DNA from: an uncultured Verrucomicrobiota bacterium
GTDB taxonomy: Bacteria; Verrucomicrobiota; Kiritimatiellia; RFP12; UBA1067
Direction: 5' to 3'
DNA: 5,548 bases
NCBI GenBank assembly: GCA_946631535.1
Contig: CAMPAF010000206.1
Location: 1-5,548 of the forward strand
The number at the start of each line of letters is the position of its first letter. Position 1 is the first letter of the stretch. Below are positions 1 through 5,548 of this stretch, piece after piece. The notes below the pieces were generated by a model. The model did no database searches. It saw nothing but the letters and a program-made list of their open reading frames with translations, and was not told the DNA's origin. The position numbers and the translations under genes were made by a program.

Positions 1-767
1 TTGAGCGTCATCTCGGCCGTGTCGGGGATGCGGTTGCGCGCCTCGCCGCCAGAGAGCATGGTGGCGGAGACTATGTCGCACCAGTGGTCTTTTGTGGGTT
101 TGGGCCAGGCGGCGCGGAACTTTGCGTAGGCGTCGACAAGCTTGTCGATGGGATTGTCGAGCGTCCACGGGTGGGATGAGTGTCCGCCCCTACCGACGGC
201 GCGTACGGTTATGTAGGACGTTCCCTTCTGGGCGACCGTGACCTTGTAGGCGCCGGCGTCGATGACGAGGACGAAGCGCCGGGCCGCGTAGCCTCGCTTC
301 ACCATGGTGGCGGTCGTCATGCCGCCGATCTCCTCGTCGGCCGTGAAGATGACGCCGACCGAAGCCTTGCCGAGGAGGCTCACGAGCGTCTGCACCGCCA
401 CGGCGGCGTTGCCCTTGTCGTCGCTCGCGCCGCGGCCGTAGAGGCGGTTGCCCTCTATGCGCGGCTCGTACATCTTCGGGTCTGGGGCGGGCACCACGTC
501 GAGGTGGACGCAGATTAGGTAGTCCTGCACCTTGCCGGGCCGGGTGGAGGCGTAGAGTATGTCGCGCGGGCCGTCATGCTCGGTCACGCACGGCACGCCG
601 CGCTTCTCCAGGTAGGCGCGCGTGAAGGCCATGGCCTCGTTGACGCGCTCGGGCTTGGCACTTTCGGAAGGGATGGAGACGAGCTTCTTCAGGAACGCGC
701 GGTCGATCGGCGCCGCCGCGCACGTCAGCGCCGCGAGCGCGGCGGTGAGAATGGTTGCGTTTTTCAT
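1..767 (-). CDS. Exported M20-family zinc metallopeptidase (3' end outside window)
   Basis: The gene reads leftward from ATG 767 and is still open at the window edge: 255 complete residues, no stop seen. Residues 1-19 look like a Sec signal peptide (MKNATILTAAL start, Ala-rich end, likely cleavage near AAA-P20), so a periplasmic or secreted enzyme is expected. The M20 signatures appear in order. HLDVVP at 88-93 supplies His88 (metal) and Asp90. GRGASDDKGN at 111-120 has Asp116 as the likely metal-bridging residue. ADEEIGG at 143-149 has Glu145 as probable catalytic base and Glu146 as metal ligand. Asp170 in VIDAG is a likely third ligand. GRGGHSSHP at 192-200 begins the lid/dimerisation domain, and NRIPDTAEM at 245-253 matches its conserved strand. 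M20 enzymes hydrolyse peptide or acyl-amino-acid amide bonds (DapE, ArgE, PepV, carboxypeptidase G2 types); the exact substrate cannot be told. The last metal-binding His is expected in the missing C-terminal part. It is transcribed divergently from the gene at 859 and has no Shine-Dalgarno sequence. Confidence 0.93.
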   Translation of the reverse strand, partial: MKNATILTAALAALTCAAAPIDRAFLKKLVSIPSESAKPERVNEAMAFTRAYLEKRGVPCVTEHDGPRDILYASTRPGKVQDYLICVHLDVVPAPDPKMYEPRIEGNRLYGRGASDDKGNAAVAVQTLVSLLGKASVGVIFTADEEIGGMTTATMVKRGYAARRFVLVIDAGAYKVTVAQKGTSYITVRAVGRGGHSSHPWTLDNPIDKLVDAYAKFRAAWPKPTKDHWCDIVSATMLSGGEARNRIPDTAEMTL

Positions 768-773
768 GCCGCC

Positions 774-782
774 ATTATATCA
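774..782 (-). promoter_or_regulatory. Extended -10 promoter of the M20 peptidase gene
   Basis: On the minus strand a perfect TATAAT (779 to 774) is preceded by TGA, giving a TGn-extended -10 element. Exactly six bases (GGCGGC) separate it from the ATG at 767, so the predicted transcription start is at the A of the start codon. No convincing -35 hexamer lies 16-18 bp upstream, which an extended -10 can compensate for. An imperfect 12-bp palindrome (ACATCATGACGT, 782-793) lies immediately upstream. This is prediction from sequence only. Confidence 0.6.
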
Positions 783-812
783 CATCATGACGTACCGGAG
801 ACTCGCCGCGGT

Positions 813-845
813 CATTTCCCGCTTGCGCAGCGGACAAGGGAAATG
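813..845. repeat. 8-bp perfect inverted repeat in the divergent promoter region
   Basis: CATTTCCC (813-820) and GGGAAATG (838-845) are exact reverse complements whose centres are 25 bp apart. The repeat encloses the putative -35 of the gene at 859, and its right arm touches that gene's TGn extended -10. A smaller nested CTTG/CAAG pair (822-825 with 835-838) would let the transcript or single strand form a bulged hairpin. There is no T run after it, so a terminator is unlikely. Its position suggests an operator that could control either or both divergent genes; the regulator is unknown. Confidence 0.5.
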
Positions 846-852
846 GTACACT
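823..852 (+). promoter_or_regulatory. Promoter of the beta-repeat surface protein gene
   Basis: TTGCGC (823-828) and TACACT (847-852) are separated by 18 bp, and the -10 is preceded by TGG, making a TGn-extended -10. The -10 ends six bases before ATG 859, the same geometry as the divergent gene, so initiation at or next to the start codon is predicted. The AAGGG at 836-840 is too far from the ATG (18 nt) to act as a ribosome-binding site. Confidence 0.5.
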
Positions 853-858
853 CTTGAC

Positions 859-3800
859 ATGAAAATGTGCATCTCCCTTTGTGCGGCGGCGTTGGCTACC
901 GGAATCGGCTACAGTGCGACGGTCGACCTTGCGCAGACCGGCGACCTCGCGCTCGCGGCGCTCGACAACGCGGACACGTACGTCAACAGCGGCACCGAGC
1001 GGCGCACGCTCACGGTGACGCCGACGGCGAACGTCACCAACTCCTGCCTCATCACCGGCAACATCCGGCTCGTTAAGGCGGGGACCGCGACACTCGCCCT
1101 CTCCAACGGCTCGAACGCCTTCACGGGCGGTGCCGACGTGCAGGCGGGCATCCTCGAGGCGACGGCGGCGGGCGCGCTCGGCTCGGGGCAGATCGACGTG
1201 GGCTCCGCCTCGGCGGCCAACCAGGTGAAGTTCAGCCTTCCGGCCGGCAGCGCCATCGCCAACGCGATCCATGTCCGCGCGTCCGCGCGCAGCTATCCGG
1301 CCATCAGCGTCCACGGCGGCGGCAACTCCGTGGCAAACGGCCTCCAGTTCAACGGCAACATCACGGCCGACGGCGATCTCTATGTGTTCGACGACGCCTC
1401 GTGGGTGCCGGCAAACGGCCAGACGGGAGGTCCTTACGCGAACACGCAGGCGGGCAAATACAGCGGTATCTTCCGCGGCGCGGTGACCGTGTCCGGCGAC
1501 GTATTCGAACTCATTCCGTACTGCAAGGTCTACTGCTACGGGAAGGTGACCGCGCCGCTCTTCCGCATTGGCCGCGAGAATACTCCCAACACGTTGGCGC
1601 GCGGGTACGTCTATCTCGTAAACTCTGAAAACGACGTTGGGACCTTCCAGTGCAACTACTGTTCGTTCATCGCCCAGAAGGCGGATTGCTTCAAAGATGC
1701 GGTGATCGATTGGAGCCACGACTTCTCGGAGGCCGCGGGCGAAACTGCGCGCGGGTACTACGATGCCAACGGCAAAGACCAGCGTATCGCCTACTTCAAA
1801 GGCGCTCAATTGCCGCCTCGCGCCCGCGCGTGCTATCTTGTCAAGAACTCGGACACCACCAAGGTGCCAACGCTGACGCTCGCCGGATCGGGCGTCGCGG
1901 GCGACAATCTCTCGACGGACGCGTGGTTCTCGAAGCTCAACGGCACGTACAACCTGTGCCTGGACGCGCCTGATTTCACGTATGCGCTCAACGGCTCGCA
2001 TGTCGGCCGGCCCAATACGGGCATCGCCGCCGTCACCGTGAAACGCGGCACGCTCCGCGTCACGGGCTACGCGTCGTACCCGAACGCGAAGTCCCTGAGC
2101 GTGGGCACGAACGCCGTCTTCTCCCTCGAAGCGGTCACCAACAATGCGCTCTCCGCGCTTGCCACCGTGTCCGTCGCCTCGGGCGGCGTCTTCCGCGTGA
2201 CCGAGACGTGCGGCGCGAATCCGTTCGGGACGGTGCCGCAGATGGCCCTGTCCCTCGATTCGCACGCGACGTTCGAGCTCCCGTCCGGGTTCACGGCGTA
2301 CGTGACGGAACTCTGGATCGACGGCAGGCGCCACGCGGGCGGCGTCTACTCCGGCGTGGCGGCGGGGGCCGCGGAGAAGCTAGACGTGCTCTCCGGAGAC
2401 GGAAAGATCGTCGTCTCGGATTATTCCCCGACCGTCGAATCGCGCACCTGGACGGGCGCGGGTTCGGACAATCTGTTCTCGACGGCGGCGAACTGGGACG
2501 GCGCCTCGCTGCCGACGTTCGGCGACGGCTCGCTCCTGGCCACGTTCGCCGCCGGCGGCACGCGCGCGGAAATCGATTCGAACACGTCGTTCGCCGGAAT
2601 CGTCTTCGACCTGCCCGCCGGCACGCCCGCGTTCACGCTCGCGCGGTCGGCCGGGACCGAACGGGTGAAACTGGCGTCGGCCGGCTTCAACCTGGTGGCG
2701 ACGAACGGTTCGGCATACACGGCGGTGGTCGACACACCGCTCATGTTCACGGGACACCAGACCTGGAATCTCGGCGCGAATACGGAGCTCGTGGTGACGC
2801 AGGCCATCGACACGCTGGACGGTGCCAGATACAAGCTCGCCGTGCAGGGTGCGACAAACGGCTCGTCGCGGGTGCGTCTTTCGGCCGCGAACGCTTTCGC
2901 GGGGCTGACGGCGTCCAACTGCCACGTGTCGGTCGACTCCTCCGCCGGCGGCGCGTTCGGCACAACGGACGAGGAGACGCGGATGTACGCCACGACGAGC
3001 GGATTCGGCAACGTTGCCAACTCGCTGCTGACCGTGGGCGGCACGGGTTCCGTCTTCGACGGTCCCATTCGCTTCGACTACACGGTAACGCCGTGCTATC
3101 TCATCGATGTTGCCGACAACACGACGAATGCGTTTGAGGGGCTGAGCTTCTATTCGCTTGGGAACGTCAACCGCACCCCCTACTTCCATTTCGGGGCGGG
3201 GTCGCGCACTGTCGTGAACGGACTCGTCCAGTTCTCCTGGTCGCCGTGCTACCTGACGGGATCTGGACGCGTGGAGTTCCGCAAGAGGATCAGTTCCGGT
3301 TCGCACGTCACCATCGGTTCCAGCAGCAACGCGGAAGCCCTGTATGTCGTTTTCGAAGCGCCGAACAATCTCAGCTACACGTTCGTCGTGAACGCGAACA
3401 GCACGCTCGACCTGCGGGCCGACTACGCCGCAATGGCCAACACCGAGCATTGGCAGAAGGCCACCAGCTTCAACGGCACGGTTCTTGTCAACGGGACGAA
3501 GCAGTACTTCTGGAGGCTGCAAGGCGGCGGTTACGTCCGCGGCGACGCGGGATCGTTGGTCGAAGTGGGCGGCGTGTACACGAACAACGCCGCCGGCGCG
3601 AACGCCTGGTTCGACGCGGTGAATTGCGCGACGAAGTTCGCCGACGCCGCAAGCGTCTCGCTCCGCCATGGACGTTTCAACTTCACCGGCGTCTCGCCGA
3701 CGACGGGCGGCCTCGCGGTGACGAACGGGTGGGCGCGTTTCCAGACAGGCTCGATGACGAACGCGCAGACGGTGACGGTGGCCGGAACGGGTATCCTGGA

Positions 3801-4062
3801 GCTGAAGGCGTCCGAGCGCTTCGGCGAGGAGTCCGTCTGGCGCGTCGGCGGCAGCGGACGTGTCATCCTCGACGCGGGCGTGCGGCAGACCTGCGGGGAA
3901 CTTTTCCTCACCGACATCGATGCGGAGAAGCATTGCCGTCCGGGCCTCTACGGTTCGCCCGAGGCGCATGCGGCGAACCCCTCCGTGAAGGCCGACAGCC
4001 ATTTCGAGGGACTCGGCGTGCTGCTCGTAAAGGGCGGCGGCACGACAATCATTTTCCGTTAA
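859..4062 (+). CDS. Large secreted autotransporter-associated beta-strand-repeat protein
   Basis: A 1067-residue protein of unknown exact role, probably a surface or secreted beta-helical/beta-solenoid scaffold or adhesin. The start at 859 is chosen because it gives a signal peptide (MKMCISLCAAALATGIGYSA, cleavage near A20); the frame is open back to 622, but that part overlaps the opposite peptidase gene. ATG 865 is an alternative. The mature protein is rich in Gly, Ala, Ser, Thr, Asn and Val with short alternating strands. Residues 69-101 (LVKAGTATLALSNGSNAFTG core, then AGILEAT) match the PATR-type autotransporter-associated repeat. VTVKRGTLRVTG (392-403) is a second repeat end. W531TGAGSDNLFSTAANW546 is a typical module opener. 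Two related halves (about 21-525 and 529-1067) end similarly, in LWIDG...GGVYSG...LSGDGKIVV (485-519) and LFLTD...GLYGS...GLGVLLVKGGG (1015-1061). There is no C-terminal beta-barrel, PEP-CTERM helix or LPXTG, so how it is held at or released from the surface is unclear. A stem-loop follows the stop, and a lyase gene lies 75 bp downstream in the same direction. Confidence 0.88.
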   Translation: MKMCISLCAAALATGIGYSATVDLAQTGDLALAALDNADTYVNSGTERRTLTVTPTANVTNSCLITGNIRLVKAGTATLALSNGSNAFTGGADVQAGILEATAAGALGSGQIDVGSASAANQVKFSLPAGSAIANAIHVRASARSYPAISVHGGGNSVANGLQFNGNITADGDLYVFDDASWVPANGQTGGPYANTQAGKYSGIFRGAVTVSGDVFELIPYCKVYCYGKVTAPLFRIGRENTPNTLARGYVYLVNSENDVGTFQCNYCSFIAQKADCFKDAVIDWSHDFSEAAGETARGYYDANGKDQRIAYFKGAQLPPRARACYLVKNSDTTKVPTLTLAGSGVAGDNLSTDAWFSKLNGTYNLCLDAPDFTYALNGSHVGRPNTGIAAVTVKRGTLRVTGYASYPNAKSLSVGTNAVFSLEAVTNNALSALATVSVASGGVFRVTETCGANPFGTVPQMALSLDSHATFELPSGFTAYVTELWIDGRRHAGGVYSGVAAGAAEKLDVLSGDGKIVVSDYSPTVESRTWTGAGSDNLFSTAANWDGASLPTFGDGSLLATFAAGGTRAEIDSNTSFAGIVFDLPAGTPAFTLARSAGTERVKLASAGFNLVATNGSAYTAVVDTPLMFTGHQTWNLGANTELVVTQAIDTLDGARYKLAVQGATNGSSRVRLSAANAFAGLTASNCHVSVDSSAGGAFGTTDEETRMYATTSGFGNVANSLLTVGGTGSVFDGPIRFDYTVTPCYLIDVADNTTNAFEGLSFYSLGNVNRTPYFHFGAGSRTVVNGLVQFSWSPCYLTGSGRVEFRKRISSGSHVTIGSSSNAEALYVVFEAPNNLSYTFVVNANSTLDLRADYAAMANTEHWQKATSFNGTVLVNGTKQYFWRLQGGGYVRGDAGSLVEVGGVYTNNAAGANAWFDAVNCATKFADAASVSLRHGRFNFTGVSPTTGGLAVTNGWARFQTGSMTNAQTVTVAGTGILELKASERFGEESVWRVGGSGRVILDAGVRQTCGELFLTDIDAEKHCRPGLYGSPEAHAANPSVKADSHFEGLGVLLVKGGGTTIIFR

Positions 4063-4063
4063 G

Positions 4064-4085
4064 TCGACGCGCGGTTGCGCGTCGA
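4064..4085 (+). terminator. Stem-loop after the surface protein gene, candidate terminator lacking a U tract
   Basis: A perfect 9-bp GC-rich stem, TCGACGCGC (4064-4072) and GCGCGTCGA (4077-4085) with loop GGTT, starts two bases after the stop codon. A G-T wobble (4063 with 4086) could extend it. It is followed by TGAAAACC rather than a T run, so it is not a canonical intrinsic terminator in either direction. It may instead slow polymerase, protect the mRNA 3' end, or separate expression of the two plus-strand genes. Confidence 0.4.
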
Positions 4086-4094
4086 TGAAAACCA

Positions 4095-4121
4095 AGTTGT
4101 TCTTGAAGTTGTCATAGTTGT
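4095..4121 (+). repeat. Three AGTTGT direct repeats upstream of the lyase gene
   Basis: AGTTGT occurs at 4095-4100, 4107-4112 and 4116-4121, with start-to-start spacings of 12 and 9 bp. The middle and right copies fall in the spacer of the predicted promoter and the left copy lies just upstream of its -35. A regulator binding site is possible, but the units are short and the spacing is uneven, so chance is a real alternative. Confidence 0.3.
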
Positions 4122-4132
4122 TTCCCAATAAA
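4103..4132 (+). promoter_or_regulatory. Possible promoter of the lyase gene
   Basis: TTGAAG (4103-4108) and AATAAA (4127-4132) are 18 bp apart, and the -10-like hexamer lies five bases before ATG 4138. It matches the consensus less well than the other two promoters and has no TGn extension. No Shine-Dalgarno sequence is present (TTTCCCAATAAATTGCC precedes the ATG), so leaderless or SD-independent initiation is implied here too. Readthrough from the upstream gene is an alternative. Confidence 0.35.
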
Positions 4133-4137
4133 TTGCC

Positions 4138-5548
4138 ATGAAAAGAATCCTCACCGTCTGTTGTGCCGTCGGCGCCCTTCTGGGCGTTGCGGCTGAAACT
4201 CCGAACTGGGAAGGTCGCATCCGCCGCGACCACCCGCGCATGTTCTTCAACGCGGAGACGTGGCCCGCCGTGAAGGCGCGGGCGGAGGGGCCCGCGCGCG
4301 CAGCGCGCGACGCGCTCATCAAGCGCTGCGACCGCTATCCTGACGACCCCGTCTGCTCCGGCTTCGACCCCGTGGTGTTCCGCGAGGTGAAGACCGCCTC
4401 GGGCACGCACAAGACCACCGCCGCCACGCCGATCCCGAGCGTGAAGGAGTGGGGGCCACAGGCGGCCGAGTGCGCGCTCGCGTGGCGTTTTACGGGCGAG
4501 CGGAAATACCTTGAAAAGGCGCGCAAGATGCTCGTCGCGAGCGTCGCCGCCTACCACGCCGCCTACCGCAACGGACGCGCCGTCAACTGGTACTCCACCA
4601 CGCGCATCCTCGCGCTCAGCGCCTACGACTGGATCTGGGAGGCGCTCACGCCCGAGGAACGCAAGGCGATCATCGTGCCGCTCGTGCAGCACGTCGAGGA
4701 CGTGCAGCCGGGCAAGGGCAAGCCGGCCATCATCCGCCGCAACGTGGGGGGCATCCAGAGCGGTTTCTACAGCGTGCGGAGCCTCCTGTGGTATTCCGGC
4801 CTCGCGGCTTACGGCGACGGCTTCTGCGACGACCTCGCGCGCAAGCACCTTGAGCAGGGCCACGACCTCTGCCTGCAGATGGTGAAGTTCCGCGACGACG
4901 GCGCGGGCGATGACGGCGCACTCTCCTCCGCCGTGCCAGGCTACTGCATGGGCGCGTACCCGTGGGCGCACTTCAACTTCTTCCACACCTGGCTCTCCGC
5001 CACCGGCGAGAACCTCGCAGCGTCCTACCCCGGCCTCGCCCTCTTCCCCAACTGGATCTACTGGACGTGGATCCCGAACGCGGACCACCCGGACATGCCG
5101 CTCTACTGCGGCTTCGGCGACGACCAGCACTCGCATAACACCCTGTCGGTCGGCCGCCTCTACGAGCACATGTCGCAGTACATCCACTTCTTCCGCGATA
5201 CGAACCCCGCCGCCGCGCGCCTCGCCGCGTCGCTGCGCGACCGCGCGCCCAACCAGTCGTTCGCGAGCGACTGGCCGATGTACCCGTTCCTTTTCGGTCG
5301 CGCAGCAGCGCGACCCTCCCCGGACGAGGAGGTGAAGCCGTATTCCGCCGAGGAGCTGGAGAACCTGCCGCTCCACGCCCGCCACTTCGAGAACCTCGGG
5401 CAGATCGTCATGCGCTCCGGCTGGAAGCCGGACTCCACCTACTGCACGTTCACCGCGGGCGCCAAGCTCACGATGCACAAGCACCACGACGAGAACAACT
5501 TCACCATCTACAAGCACGACTTCCTCGCGCTCGACTCCGGCACGCGCG
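4138..5548 (+). CDS. Heparinase II/III-family polysaccharide lyase (3' end outside window)
   Basis: 470 complete residues are visible and the frame is still open at the right edge. Residues 1-19 (MKRILTVCCAVGALLGVAA) form a signal peptide with likely cleavage before E20, so the enzyme is periplasmic or secreted. RDHPRMFFNAETWPAVKAR (30-48) is the usual N-terminal motif of this family. Residues about 50-390 are rich in helices and aromatic residues, as expected for the alpha/alpha-toroid catalytic domain; conserved-looking patches are RRNVGGIQSGFY (200-211), GYCMGAYPWAHFNF (268-281) and CGFGDDQHSHN (324-334). FENLGQIVMRSGW (about 414-426) starts the beta-sandwich domain, and HKHHDENNFTIYKHDFLALD (447-466) matches the heparinase II/III C-terminal signature (H-x-H-x-D-x-N-x-F then D-S-G). 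Family members cleave uronic-acid-containing polysaccharides such as heparin/heparan sulfate, alginate or related glycans by beta-elimination; the substrate cannot be decided from sequence. The remaining beta-sandwich is beyond the window. It follows the beta-repeat surface gene on the same strand. Confidence 0.88.
   Translation, partial: MKRILTVCCAVGALLGVAAETPNWEGRIRRDHPRMFFNAETWPAVKARAEGPARAARDALIKRCDRYPDDPVCSGFDPVVFREVKTASGTHKTTAATPIPSVKEWGPQAAECALAWRFTGERKYLEKARKMLVASVAAYHAAYRNGRAVNWYSTTRILALSAYDWIWEALTPEERKAIIVPLVQHVEDVQPGKGKPAIIRRNVGGIQSGFYSVRSLLWYSGLAAYGDGFCDDLARKHLEQGHDLCLQMVKFRDDGAGDDGALSSAVPGYCMGAYPWAHFNFFHTWLSATGENLAASYPGLALFPNWIYWTWIPNADHPDMPLYCGFGDDQHSHNTLSVGRLYEHMSQYIHFFRDTNPAAARLAASLRDRAPNQSFASDWPMYPFLFGRAAARPSPDEEVKPYSAEELENLPLHARHFENLGQIVMRSGWKPDSTYCTFTAGAKLTMHKHHDENNFTIYKHDFLALDSGTR
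5296..5315. repeat. REP-like perfect hairpin inside the lyase gene
   Basis: GGTCGCGC (5296-5303) and GCGCGACC (5308-5315) are exact reverse complements around the loop AGCA. In the lyase frame the element encodes an Arg/Ala-rich stretch, GRAAARP (about 386-392), in a low-complexity linker between the helical domain and the beta-sandwich. Its compactness and location suggest a short dispersed palindromic repeat that has settled in a tolerant linker. A chance GC-rich palindrome is the alternative. Confidence 0.4.

Noticed and set aside
720..722. Lipoprotein signal around Cys16 of the M20 peptidase
   Set aside because: The sequence before the Cys is A-L-T, and Thr at -1 does not fit a lipobox; the following AAAP fits ordinary signal peptidase I cleavage. 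The Cys8-Cys9 of the lyase signal peptide (preceded by Val) were rejected for the same reason.
622..858. Extended N-terminus of the surface protein from an upstream ATG at 622
   Set aside because: It would overlap the coding strand of the well-supported M20 peptidase and bury the signal peptide at residue 80. ATG 859 directly starts a good signal peptide and sits next to a promoter.
854..859. TTGACA, a perfect -35 hexamer overlapping the surface gene start
   Set aside because: No -10-like hexamer lies 16-18 bp downstream, and transcription from it would start inside the gene.
775..2334. 519-codon minus-strand open frame opposite the surface protein
   Set aside because: Arg/Ala/Val-rich shadow frame with no recognisable motif, antisense to a supported gene and running through the divergent promoter region.
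4063..4130. Protein-like reading on the minus strand of the 75-bp gap (NNYDNFKNNLVFID)
   Set aside because: It looks more natural than most shadow frames, but it joins low-complexity sequence on both sides, has no start or motif of its own, and covers only the intergenic gap, so chance is the best explanation.
2380..5517. Very long open frame on the minus strand (1045 codons)
   Set aside because: It is antisense to two genes with clear family motifs. Its translation is Arg/Val/Glu/Gly-rich low-complexity sequence with no domain, as expected for a shadow frame in GC-rich coding DNA.
1..5548. CRISPR array, tRNA, rRNA, insertion sequence or riboswitch
   Set aside because: No regularly spaced repeats, cloverleaf-like segments, transposase motifs or long structured leaders were seen; non-coding DNA is limited to the 91-bp and 75-bp gaps.

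Overview
The window is GC-rich and tightly packed. It holds three genes, two of them cut by the window edges. All three encode proteins with Sec-type signal peptides, so the segment is about proteins that work outside the cytoplasm. A large autotransporter-associated beta-strand-repeat surface protein next to a heparinase II/III-type lyase, with high GC and no Shine-Dalgarno sequences, fits a Gram-negative polysaccharide degrader of the PVC group (Kiritimatiellota/Lentisphaerota-like, possibly gut-derived). That assignment is inference from protein families; there is no rRNA or other phylogenetic marker here.

Layout. On the minus strand, 767 down to 1 is the N-terminal two thirds of an exported M20-family zinc peptidase; its 3' end lies outside the window. 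A 91-bp divergent intergenic region (768-858) holds two face-to-face promoter candidates and an 8-bp perfect inverted repeat. On the plus strand, 859-4062 encodes a 1067-residue secreted or surface protein built from two similar beta-strand-rich halves. A 75-bp gap (4063-4137) contains a perfect 9-bp stem-loop just after the stop codon, three AGTTGT direct repeats and a weak promoter. From 4138 to the right edge runs a heparinase II/III-like polysaccharide lyase, open at its 3' end.

How the parts may work together. The beta-repeat protein and the lyase are in the same direction and could form an extracellular polysaccharide-handling pair (surface display or binding, plus cleavage of a uronic-acid-containing polymer). 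The divergent M20 peptidase could trim peptides or related substrates in the periplasm. This link is inference from adjacency only.

The most notable signal is the architecture of the gene starts. The two divergent genes each have a TGn-extended -10 hexamer ending exactly 6 nt before the ATG, and the third has a weaker hexamer 5 nt before its ATG. None has a purine-rich ribosome-binding site. This predicts transcription starting at or next to the start codon, that is, leaderless mRNAs. I found no CRISPR array, tRNA, rRNA or insertion sequence, and no strong evidence for a wholly new system.
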